12,900 nucleotides of DNA from Actinomycetes bacterium. Lineage in GTDB: Bacteria > Actinomycetota > Acidimicrobiia > Spongiisociales > UBA5794. The stretch covers positions 1 to 12,900 of the forward strand of contig JAMBLH010000013.1 in the NCBI GenBank assembly GCA_023336875.1, in the 5' to 3' direction. A program made the position numbers and the translations under genes. Under the pieces are notes generated by a model. That model worked only from the letters and a program-made list of their open reading frames with translations, was not told the origin of the DNA and did not search any database. Each line of letters starts with the position of its first letter. Position 1 is the first letter of the stretch. This document shows positions 6,888 through 12,900 of this stretch, in pieces.

Positions 6888-8526
6888 TCATTTCCAACTG
6901 CAAGCCCGGAAGTGTGGTGTTTCGGACCACCTCTTCGATCCTCTTCTCGGTCGTTGGCTCGGATGCAAGCTTCTTCTTCGGCAACCGGAACGCCAGAAGA
7001 GCCCCGAGCAGCGCCACTATCCCGCCAGCGAGAATCGCTCCCTGGAAGCCGTGCAACGTACCCGTGTCGTAGATCTCCTCGAGTTCGGCCTGCTGGTCTG
7101 CGGGAAGTTCCGCAATACTCTCGCCCAGCAGCGCAGCATCTGCCGTCTCGAATGGCCGCTCGACGACCATGGCGATCTCGTCCTTGACATCATCGGGAAC
7201 CGTCGATGAGTCCTCAACCTGGTTGCCGATGGAGGTAAGGGCAACGCTCAGAATCACGGTGCCGATCACTGCCGTGCCGAGCGCCATGCCAAGGTTCTGT
7301 GCCGTGCCCTGGAGACCCGAAGCCTCGCTCGCCTCATCCTGATCGACACCTGAAAGGATCAGATTCGGAAGCTGTCCAGCGATGATTCCGATCGCGATGC
7401 CGGCGATGAACAGGCCAGGAGCCATGTCCCATCCTTCGGTCGCTGTCGCAAGCGACTTCGCCAGCACATACCCGCCAATGAAGAGCAGGACGAGCCCGAG
7501 TTGGATGATGTACTTCGGATAGAACCTACGCCCAAGGGGTGGTGTCAGCGTTGAGGTTGCCAGCACCCCAATCGAGAGCGGGAGCAATGTAAGACCGGTC
7601 TCGAACGCGTCAAAACCGAGGACCGACTGGGTGAACACGGGTATGAGAAAGAGGAGACCTGCCTGGGCGAACGTTTGTGTCGAAAGTATCGGGAGTCCCG
7701 CGCTGATCGATCGGTGCTTGAAGATCGTCGGATGCACGAGCACCGGCCTTCCTGCTGCGTCCTGCCTGCGTATCCACCAGACGAATGCACCGATCACTGC
7801 CAGTCCACCCAGGATGAGGGCGATGACGAGCGGATCGTTCCATCCACGTGTGGTGGTTTGGAGAACGCCATAGACAAACATGGCAAGCCCTGTGGCTGAG
7901 AGGACGACGCCAACGACGTCCAACCGCGGCTTTGGAATCACCTTGGGTGCATCGACGATGAGACCCGAGGTAAGAAGCACGATCACCACGATTACCGCCT
8001 CAGCCGCAAATGCATACCTCCAGCTGAGATTTGTGGTGAGCCACCCGCCAACCAGCGGCCCGAACGCCGCTCCGGCGGCCGCAACGCCAAACAGGGTTCC
8101 GTATGCAGATGCCCTCTTGGTCCCTTTGAAGTTCGCGCGAACGAGAGTGTTGATGGCCGGCACGATGAGCGCTGATCCCAGACCCTCGAGGACGGACCAG
8201 CCAAGGATGATGAACCCGATACTCGGCGCCAGGGCGGTAATCATCGTTCCAATGCCGTAGATGACCAGACCGATGCGAAACGCCCGTTTTGACCCCCAGA
8301 TATCCCCGAGCTTTCCTCCGGTCAACATGAAAGCGGCCATTGTCAGCGTGTAGAGGGTGATCGCCGTCTGTACCGCGCCAACCGTTGTGTCAAGGTCCTC
8401 GACGAGCGCCGAGATCGACACGTTCATGATCGTCGTGTCGATCACATAGATGAACATCGCTGCGGACAGGATCGCCAGGACGATCGTCGCCCTTCCAGTC
8501 TTGGTCTCGTTGCTCTGGTCCGTCAC
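6859..8526 (-). CDS. MFS transporter, DHA2 family (EmrB/QacA-type, 14 TM)
   Basis: A 555-aa inner-membrane proton-driven exporter of the drug:H+ antiporter-2 family. About 14 hydrophobic segments can be read. TM1 carries the D1-type motif YVIDTTIMNVSISALVEDL (about residues 27-45). Motif A, GGKLGDIWGSKRAFRIG, follows TM2, and the antiporter motif C, GAAFGPLVGGWL, lies in TM5. A ~60-residue loop rich in Asp/Glu near the C-terminus (VEDSSTVPDDVKDEIA onward) lies before the last helix, as in QacA relatives. A hydrophilic tail of ~40 residues closes the protein; its end overlaps the PIN remnant and may have been altered by that junction. The start codon overlaps the upstream kinase stop as ATGA, so the two are coupled. 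The substrate is not predictable. Confidence 0.93.
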   Translation of the reverse strand: MTDQSNETKTGRATIVLAILSAAMFIYVIDTTIMNVSISALVEDLDTTVGAVQTAITLYTLTMAAFMLTGGKLGDIWGSKRAFRIGLVIYGIGTMITALAPSIGFIILGWSVLEGLGSALIVPAINTLVRANFKGTKRASAYGTLFGVAAAGAAFGPLVGGWLTTNLSWRYAFAAEAVIVVIVLLTSGLIVDAPKVIPKPRLDVVGVVLSATGLAMFVYGVLQTTTRGWNDPLVIALILGGLAVIGAFVWWIRRQDAAGRPVLVHPTIFKHRSISAGLPILSTQTFAQAGLLFLIPVFTQSVLGFDAFETGLTLLPLSIGVLATSTLTPPLGRRFYPKYIIQLGLVLLFIGGYVLAKSLATATEGWDMAPGLFIAGIAIGIIAGQLPNLILSGVDQDEASEASGLQGTAQNLGMALGTAVIGTVILSVALTSIGNQVEDSSTVPDDVKDEIAMVVERPFETADAALLGESIAELPADQQAELEEIYDTGTLHGFQGAILAGGIVALLGALLAFRLPKKKLASEPTTEKRIEEVVRNTTLPGLQLEMSDLEGTPEL

Positions 8527-9398
8527 GATCGATACGGTAGCCAGTCGAGAAACTCTGAGGCGAGGTTGACATAGTCGAAACCGGCCATGCCGTCGTCAGC
8601 CTCCACGAGGGACCACACAGCGTTCCAGCAGATGTAGACAGGGACAAGAGCTTCGAGATGCTCTCGAGCAGCGGGCTCGACTCCGCCGAAGTACGACGTG
8701 AGCAGGTGATCTTTTCCTTCACTGTCAAGCCGGTACCCAATTCCGGCGAGGTCATACATCGCGTCACCCATGCCGGCGTACTCCCAATCGATCAGCCACA
8801 ACGAACCATCGTCAAGGAAGTTGAGGTGGTACGGATCGTTGTGGCAGAGCACCGATTCCGGTGCTGGCGCATGAGCCAATTTCCGCTCAGTCTCTTCCAC
8901 GAGGGGAAGGAGCGGTCCAAGCCGATCCGGAAGTGAGGCCCCCCTCGAACGGAGGAGGTTCATCCATCGGTGAATATCAGCGTACGGGTCAAATCTTCGA
9001 TCGACCGAGCCAAGTCCGTGTACATCGCGCAGCAGCGCGGCAACCCGAGCAACCACAGTCGGCGCGACGAACTCATCAACCGAAAACCCATGCGCTCCGG
9101 AGAGGTATCGGGTGACGAGATGGCCTTCAGGCTGGGTGAACAAGAGGAGTTCAGGCGCAATGCCTGCCTCTTCGGCCAATGTGATCGCCTCCTGCTCCGC
9201 AACACGGTCGATCCCCAGAGTTGGGGCATTGTCACATCCGATGCGGACCACGAACTGGGCATCCTCTGTAACAACGAGGTAGCTGGTGTTAGTCAGCCCA
9301 CCCGACAGCACGCTGACGGTGCGCTCCGAAGCCTGCGAGAGCTCGGGCACGAGATCGACAACGCGGTCAAATGTTGAACTGCTAGTTGGAGACTCCAC
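8523..9398 (-). CDS. Choline-kinase/aminoglycoside-phosphotransferase-like kinase
   Basis: A 291-aa cytosolic small-molecule kinase of the APH/choline kinase fold (LicA-like subgroup). It shows the glycine-rich loop LSGGLTNTSYLVV and the nucleotide-contacting strand FVVRIG (Arg replacing Lys, as in many choline-kinase-like members). The catalytic loop is CHNDPYHLNF (H186, D188, N193), and the metal-binding segment LIDWEYAGMGDAMYDLA contains D204. It could phosphorylate choline, ethanolamine, thiamine or a related alcohol. Antibiotic resistance is possible, given the exporter coupled to its 3' end, but unproven. GTG 9398 is chosen because earlier in-frame ATG codons would run into the divergent gene. 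No ribosome-binding site precedes it, but a promoter is placed so the transcript would begin at or next to this GTG, suggesting leaderless translation. Confidence 0.85.
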   Translation of the reverse strand: MESPTSSSTFDRVVDLVPELSQASERTVSVLSGGLTNTSYLVVTEDAQFVVRIGCDNAPTLGIDRVAEQEAITLAEEAGIAPELLLFTQPEGHLVTRYLSGAHGFSVDEFVAPTVVARVAALLRDVHGLGSVDRRFDPYADIHRWMNLLRSRGASLPDRLGPLLPLVEETERKLAHAPAPESVLCHNDPYHLNFLDDGSLWLIDWEYAGMGDAMYDLAGIGYRLDSEGKDHLLTSYFGGVEPAAREHLEALVPVYICWNAVWSLVEADDGMAGFDYVNLASEFLDWLPYRS

Positions 9399-9406
9399 GG
9401 GGAACG

Positions 9407-9434
9407 ATGCTACTCGCGCGATACTGAAGGTCGA
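9407..9434 (-). promoter_or_regulatory. Candidate promoter of the kinase-exporter operon
   Basis: On the minus strand TCGACC (9429-9434) and TAGCAT (9407-9412) are separated by 16 bp. The predicted transcription start falls at about 9398-9400, on the kinase GTG, consistent with a leaderless message. The -35 hexamer touches the start codon of the divergent membrane-protein gene, so initiation in the two directions may interfere. Weak consensus match; not tested. Confidence 0.4.
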
Positions 9435-9880
9435 TGGAGTACCACCACACCCAGTATGGCTACACAGGAATCCTGACAACGGGGCTTCTGGTGGCACTCA
9501 TGTGGGGATCAGTTCAATCGGCATTCGAGGAGTCCCGCTGGATTGGAGTACTGATCGCGTCCTTCCTCGTCTTCATCGTGGCTCTCACGTTCTGGTTCAG
9601 CAAGCTCAAAGTCACGGTCGCACACGGCGGCGTCATGGCAACCTTTGGCCTTGGTAAACCACACAGAGTGATCCAACTCTCAGACGTGGCGCATGTTCGT
9701 CAGGTCAGGAACTCATGGGTCCAGGGATGGGGAGTACGAAAGATCACGGACGGGTGGATGTACAACGTGTGGGGGTTGGATGCAGTCGAACTCGAACTTG
9801 ACTCCGGCGATGTCTTTCGAATCGGCACTGACGAACGTGACGAACTCAGCACAGCGATCACGCTGAGCCTTCCCGGCTGA
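9434..9880 (+). CDS. Small membrane protein with C-terminal PH-like domain
   Basis: A 148-aa protein with two N-terminal hydrophobic helices (about residues 12-30 and 36-57). A cytosol-facing beta-rich region follows, starting at KLKVTVAHGGVMATFGLGKP. The tail, with W-V-Q-G-W-G-V-R, GWMYNVWG, AVELELDSG and FRIGTDERDELSTAI, has the pattern of bacterial PH-like domains on small membrane proteins, common in actinobacteria and without assigned function. ATG 9434 is preceded closely by GAAGG, an acceptable but near-spaced ribosome-binding site. It is divergent from the kinase gene and lies upstream of the arsM promoter region. No functional link to arsenic is evident, and the gap after it holds its own promoter. 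Confidence 0.75.
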   Translation: MEYHHTQYGYTGILTTGLLVALMWGSVQSAFEESRWIGVLIASFLVFIVALTFWFSKLKVTVAHGGVMATFGLGKPHRVIQLSDVAHVRQVRNSWVQGWGVRKITDGWMYNVWGLDAVELELDSGDVFRIGTDERDELSTAITLSLPG

Positions 9881-9890
9881 CCAATTCCAT

Positions 9891-9909
9891 ATTGACATCC
9901 ATCTATATG
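9891..9909 (+). promoter_or_regulatory. ArsR-like operator box 1 (over the -35)
   Basis: ATTGACATCCATCTATATG matches box 2, 38 bp downstream, at 16 of 19 positions. The TTGACA...ATC.ATATG shape resembles operators of ArsR/SmtB-family metalloregulators. Box 1 contains the -35 hexamer, so a bound repressor would block RNA polymerase. The repeat is seen directly; the ArsR assignment is inference. No arsR gene is in the window. Confidence 0.55.
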
Positions 9910-9920
9910 ATTGATATGGT
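9892..9920 (+). promoter_or_regulatory. arsM: Sigma-70-type promoter of arsM
   Basis: TTGACA (9892-9897) and TATGGT (9915-9920) are separated by exactly 17 bp in an AT-rich island within otherwise GC-rich DNA. Transcription would begin near 9927, leaving a short leader that contains operator box 2 and the GGGAAGG ribosome-binding site. A perfect -35 and correct spacing make this the best promoter in the window. Confidence 0.7.
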
Positions 9921-9928
9921 CGGTCCAC

Positions 9929-9947
9929 ATAGACAGCCATCGATATG
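9929..9947 (+). promoter_or_regulatory. ArsR-like operator box 2 (in the leader)
   Basis: ATAGACAGCCATCGATATG is the second copy of the 19-bp box, differing from box 1 at three positions. It lies just after the predicted transcription start and before the arsM ribosome-binding site, a classic place for a repressor roadblock. Two boxes on a 38-bp period suggest two dimers, on faces of the helix about 3.6 turns apart. Confidence 0.5.
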
Positions 9948-9963
9948 CAAGGGAAGGTACACC

Positions 9964-10728
9964 ATGGCAACCAGCGAGATTCACGAGAAGGTGCGCCAGC
10001 GCTATGCCGAGGCGGCCAAAAGTGTCGACTCCTCGTGTTGCGACAGCGATTGCTGTGACACGAGCGCATCGGACGCGTTTGAGTCCTCGGATGCGGATAA
10101 ATTTGGTACGTTGCTCTACGAGGCGGCCGACCTCCTCGATGTCCCTGATGGCGCCGCACTCGCCTCCCTGGGCTGCGGCAATCCAACCGCTGTGGCGGAA
10201 CTTGAGCCAGGAGAGACCGTTCTCGATCTCGGATCAGGTGCCGGCATCGACGTGCTGCTGTCCGCCAAGCGTGTCGGTCCGACTGGCTTTGTGTACGGGA
10301 TTGACATGACAGACGAGATGCTCGATCTTGCCCGTAAGCATCAGGATGAGGCAGGCGCAACGAATGTCGAGTTTCGTAGAGGGACGATCGAGGACATACC
10401 CATCGAGGACGGTGCCGTCGACGTTGTGATCTCCAACTGTGTGATCAACTTGTCCGCTGACAAACCCGCCGTGCTCTCCGAGATGCATCGCGTCCTCAGG
10501 CCGGGTGGAAGAATCGGGATTTCGGATGTCGTTGCCGATGACGATCTCTCCCCTGATGACAGAGTTGAGCGCGGGAGCTGGGTTGGATGTATTGCCGGTG
10601 CGCTCAGTTTCGATGAGTACCGCGACGGACTCGAACGCGTAGGATTCACGGACGTCTCAATCGAAGCAACCCACAGCGTGGCAGACGGGATGCACTCAGC
10701 AATCGTCAAGGCGACGAAGGGCCGCTAG
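9964..10728 (+). CDS. arsM: Arsenite S-adenosylmethyltransferase
   Basis: A 254-aa cytosolic enzyme that transfers methyl groups from S-adenosylmethionine to trivalent arsenic, giving methylated arsenicals. Motif I, VLDLGSGAGIDV (87-98), and YGIDMTDEMLDLAR (111-124) form the SAM site. The arsenic-handling cysteines of the family are all present: C71 in SLGCGNPTA, C159 in SNCVINLS, C209 in GCIAGALS, and an N-terminal group CC...CC (25, 26, 30, 31). RVLRPGGRIGISDVV is the usual post-motif strand. ATG 9964 is chosen because GGGAAGG lies 6 nt before it and homology starts at once; an earlier in-frame ATG at 9892 lies in the promoter. The gene is probably controlled by the two ArsR-like boxes upstream and likely cotranscribed with the selenoprotein gene 39 bp downstream. 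Confidence 0.95.
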   Translation: MATSEIHEKVRQRYAEAAKSVDSSCCDSDCCDTSASDAFESSDADKFGTLLYEAADLLDVPDGAALASLGCGNPTAVAELEPGETVLDLGSGAGIDVLLSAKRVGPTGFVYGIDMTDEMLDLARKHQDEAGATNVEFRRGTIEDIPIEDGAVDVVISNCVINLSADKPAVLSEMHRVLRPGGRIGISDVVADDDLSPDDRVERGSWVGCIAGALSFDEYRDGLERVGFTDVSIEATHSVADGMHSAIVKATKGR

Positions 10729-10767
10729 TGATCTGCCACACGAGCGTTCTCCATTAGGGTGCTCCGG

Positions 10768-11757
10768 ATGGAGAACAATGAGCCTGAGTCCCTCGAGACC
10801 TTCCGCACGTCATTCTCGTATGGGACTCGGAACGACCTGAACTTCAAGTTCTTCAAGGGGCTCTCAGACGACGAGGTCGCGTCGTTTCTACGGACGCTCC
10901 TCGATGAACTTGGAGGTGCCTATGACACCGGCAATATCCTGCCGCTGATCGAGGCCGCCTACGCAGCCCAGGTCGCTGGCTACACCCCTGCGCCCGACGC
11001 CCCACCCCCAAAGCACGAATACAGCAGTGGCCCCTTCACTCCGCTCGATATTCCCTTGACGAAAGCGAGAGTTGGCCTTCTCACGACATCAGGACATTTC
11101 CTCAGGGACGACGATCCACGACCGTTCGGGGAGACCGCTATGACCCAGGAGGAGGCCGTCGCGAGAATCTCCGAGTTCATGGCCTCCGCGCCGGTGCTCT
11201 CCGAGATTCCTTCCTCAACGCCCGCATCAGAGCTTCGGGTTCGCCATGGTGGCTATGACATCAGATCGGCGGAACGCGATCCGAACGTGACTTTTCCGAT
11301 GGAGAGGTTGCGCGAAGCACATGCCGATGGCCGGATCGGAGAGATCGCCGACAGCTATTTCTCCTTCCCTGGCGCCACCGCCCAGGGCAGGCTTCGCAAG
11401 GTGCTGCCCGAGTGGGTGGAGAGACTCCACGACCAGGACATCGATCTGATGCTCCTGGTGCCTGTCTGACCTGTCTGTCACGTGTCGGTCGGACACGTAG
11501 CGAGGGCAATCGAAGAATCTGGCATACCCACGGTGACGATCATGGTGAAGGCATTCGAGCACAGGGCCAGAGAGCTGCGCATCCCACGGACGCTGATCGT
11601 CAAGCACCCAATGGGACGCCCACTCGGGGCTGCAGGCGATGCTGCGCGACAGCACGAGATCCTCGATGCCGCTTTCGACCTCGCCCAATCCGCGACAGAG
11701 AACGGCACGATCATCGAATTCGCGGCACCCTTCCGCCCGGCGCCAGCACACACGTAG
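10768..11757 (+). CDS. GrdB/PrdB-type selenoprotein (in-frame UGA read as selenocysteine)
   Basis: One 329-residue frame from ATG 10768 to TAG at 11755-11757, interrupted only by TGA at 11467-11469 (residue 234). Before the TGA lie family segments FTPLDIPLTKARVGLLTT (about 88-105), HGGYDIRSAERDPNVTFPMERLRE, and DIDLMLLVPV. After it, in the same frame, come PVCHVSVGHVARAIEESGIP and KHPMGRPLGAAGDAARQHEILDAA, both typical of glycine/betaine/sarcosine/D-proline reductase selenoprotein B relatives. The junction is V-U-P-V-C (U234, C237), a UxxC redox motif. A SECIS-like hairpin follows. It is shorter than clostridial GrdB (about 430 residues) and no other Grd/Prd subunits are present, so it is unlikely to be an amino-acid reductase component. 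AGGG 8 nt before ATG supports the start. It sits 39 bp after arsM. Probable thiol/selenol oxidoreductase; substrate unknown. A pseudogene is the main alternative. Confidence 0.88.
11467..11498 (+). promoter_or_regulatory. Bacterial SECIS element following the Sec UGA
   Basis: UGA at 11467-11469 is followed by a perfect 7-bp stem, ACGTGTC (11480-11486) and GACACGT (11492-11498), closing a five-base loop GGTCG (11487-11491). Bacterial SECIS hairpins lie directly after the UGA, inside the coding sequence, with a G/GU-bearing apical loop at a short fixed distance. Here 17 nt separate the UGA from the loop, and the loop holds GGUC as in the E. coli formate dehydrogenase element. It would recruit SelB and selenocysteinyl-tRNA. 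The hairpin is seen directly; the function is from family knowledge. Confidence 0.8.
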
Positions 11758-11760
11758 CCC

Positions 11761-11785
11761 CGGCCTTCGTGCACAGCGAAGGCTG
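11761..11785 (+). terminator. Stem-loop between selenoprotein and methyltransferase genes
   Basis: GCCTTCG-TGCACAG-CGAAGGC forms a perfect 7-bp stem (11763-11783), extendable to 9 bp with a G-U pair. It starts 4 bp after the selenoprotein stop. No T-run follows, so it is not a classic intrinsic terminator and may instead stabilise the 3' end or act with a factor. A weak -10-like TATGCT (11793-11798) follows, so the next gene may have some transcription of its own. Confidence 0.45.
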
Positions 11786-11827
11786 AGTCGCGTATGCTCG
11801 GTGTCGCACTGAATGGGAAGGTACAAA

Positions 11828-12900
11828 ATGTCCACACCAACAATCGTGGAACGCTCCGGCGATGCGCTCGCCGAGAGAGTGTTCGAAGCCGCACTCGCAA
11901 CGTTCGACGTATTCGCGATCTATGTTGGGGATCGGCTCGGTTACTACAAGCTTCTCGTTGACCACGGACCACTCACGACGAACGAGCTCGCCGAGCACGC
12001 GGGAACTGAGGAGCGCTACACACGAGAGTGGCTCGAGCAGCAGACTGTTGCGGGCTTCATCACCGTGGAGACTTCGGACGCAGCCAGCGAACGCCGCCGT
12101 TTCAATCTTCCCGCCGAGTACGTTGATGTGCTCACAGATGAGTTGAGCCTGTCGTACCTTGCTCCGCTCGCACGGATGCTTGCCGCGGCGGGCTCCAAGC
12201 TCTCATCGGTTGTCGAAGCCCACCGCAACGGTGGAGGAGTTTCATGGGACGACTTCGGTCGCGACATGCGCGAATCCCAGGGCGACATGAACCGACCATT
12301 CTTCGTGAACGTTCTCGCCCAGGACTGGTTCGCTGGTGTTCCTGAACTCCACGATCGTCTGACTGCGGGTGCCAGAGTTGCAGACATCGGTAGTGGCTTT
12401 GGATGGTCATCTATCGGCCTCGCGACCGAGTACGAGAACGTCTCGGTGGATGGTTTCGATCTTGATCAGCCCTCGGTCGATGCGGCTCGTATCCACGCAG
12501 AACAGGCCGGTGTTGAAGACCGCGTTCACTTCCACGCGGTCGATGCGGGCGATCCCTCAGTCGTTGGAAACTACGGCATTGTTGCAGCCTTCGAGTGCAT
12601 CCACGATCTCCCCGATCCAGTATCGACACTCAGAACAATGCGGCGCCTTGTGTCCCAGGATGGAATCGTCGTCGTGATGGATGAGAAGGTTTCTGAAGCA
12701 TTTCACCCAGACGCCGATGAAGTGGAGCAGCTCATGTATGGATTCTCGAACTTCATCTGCCTGCCGGATGGAATGTCGACGTTGCACTCAGCCGGAACAG
12801 GAACGGTGATGCGCCCGGACACGCTACGAGGGTACGCGCGCGACGCAGGGTTCGATGACATCGAGATCCTGCCCATCGAGACCGACATGTGGCGGTTCTA
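11828..12900 (+). CDS. Winged-helix SAM-dependent methyltransferase (3' end cut by window)
   Basis: An open frame of 357 codons plus two bases that reaches the window edge without a stop. The N-terminal ~100 residues form a winged-helix-like domain seen in O-methyltransferase-type enzymes (GDRLGYYKLLVDHGPLTTNE, then RYTREWLEQQTVAGF). The Rossmann methyltransferase domain follows, with motif I VADIGSGFGWSS (184-195), acidic motif II DGFDLDQPSVDAA, and AFECIHDLPDPVSTLRTM as post-motif region. The architecture and length match Rv2258c-like actinobacterial methyltransferases of about 350 residues. The last residues read DMWRF, close to the usual C-terminus, so only a few codons are missing. ATG 11828 is preceded by GGGAAGG, the same ribosome-binding context as arsM. 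It lies 70 bp after the selenoprotein gene. The substrate is unknown; a metalloid link rests only on position. Confidence 0.88.
   Translation, partial: MSTPTIVERSGDALAERVFEAALATFDVFAIYVGDRLGYYKLLVDHGPLTTNELAEHAGTEERYTREWLEQQTVAGFITVETSDAASERRRFNLPAEYVDVLTDELSLSYLAPLARMLAAAGSKLSSVVEAHRNGGGVSWDDFGRDMRESQGDMNRPFFVNVLAQDWFAGVPELHDRLTAGARVADIGSGFGWSSIGLATEYENVSVDGFDLDQPSVDAARIHAEQAGVEDRVHFHAVDAGDPSVVGNYGIVAAFECIHDLPDPVSTLRTMRRLVSQDGIVVVMDEKVSEAFHPDADEVEQLMYGFSNFICLPDGMSTLHSAGTGTVMRPDTLRGYARDAGFDDIEILPIETDMWRF

Noticed and set aside
6414..7187. 257-codon plus-strand ORF opposite hutH, the gap and the exporter
   Set aside because: Arg/Ser/Pro-rich shadow translation that crosses two real genes.
9892..9963. 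Extending arsM to the upstream in-frame ATG at 9892
   Set aside because: Those 24 codons are the promoter and operator boxes; the ATG at 9964 has GGGAAGG at ideal spacing and matches the family start.
9713..10360. 215-codon minus-strand ORF across the arsM promoter
   Set aside because: Runs through a promoter with operator boxes and opposite arsM; composition is typical of a shadow frame.
10768..11469. Annotating the gene as ending at TGA 11467, or as a pseudogene with a nonsense mutation
   Set aside because: Family-conserved sequence resumes in the same frame immediately after the TGA, no other lesion is present, the TGA falls at the known redox position, and a SECIS-like hairpin follows at the right distance.
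11227..11835. 202-codon minus-strand ORF opposite the selenoprotein
   Set aside because: The long frame mirrors the selenoprotein coding strand, and no start signal or known domain supports it.
1..12900. CRISPR array, tRNA, rRNA, transposase or phage attachment sites
   Set aside because: No regularly spaced repeats, cloverleaf sequence, IS-type gene or integrase was seen on either strand.

Overview
The window looks like chromosomal DNA of a moderately GC-rich actinobacterium, perhaps Acidimicrobiia-like. This is inferred from GC-rich third codon positions, ATGA/TGATG gene overlaps, a candidate leaderless start and an Rv2258c-like methyltransferase. No rRNA, tRNA, CRISPR array, transposase or phage gene was seen.

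Left part, 11-9398, all on the minus strand. Read in the direction of transcription it holds a choline-kinase-like phosphotransferase and a 14-helix DHA2 drug-type exporter, joined by an ATGA overlap. A decayed C-terminal piece of a PIN-domain (VapC-like) toxin follows. Next come the histidine-degradation genes hutH and hutU (TGATG overlap), a ~190-bp non-coding element with inverted-repeat ends, and hutI. The run ends with a glycerophosphodiester phosphodiesterase, a MOSC-domain protein and an NAD(P)H-dependent FMN reductase. HutH, HutU and HutI take histidine to urocanate, imidazolonepropionate and formiminoglutamate. The enzyme for the last step (HutG or HutF) is not in the window.

Right part, 9434-12900, all on the plus strand. 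A small two-helix membrane protein with a PH-like tail is followed by an 83-bp promoter region. That region has a good sigma-70-type promoter and two near-identical 19-bp boxes (16/19) resembling ArsR-family operators. Behind it lie arsM (arsenite S-adenosylmethyltransferase, all expected cysteines present), a GrdB/PrdB-type protein, and a winged-helix SAM-dependent methyltransferase that runs off the window edge.

The main discovery is that the GrdB/PrdB-type gene is split by an in-frame UGA that is almost certainly selenocysteine. The frame stays open and homologous on both sides, the residue sits in a U-P-V-C redox motif, and a perfect 7-bp hairpin with a GGUCG loop (a bacterial SECIS) begins 10 nt after the UGA. 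A standard gene caller would report two broken ORFs here. The arsM-selenoprotein-methyltransferase cluster under ArsR-like boxes suggests a metalloid methylation/redox system using a selenoprotein. The role of the selenoprotein is inference.
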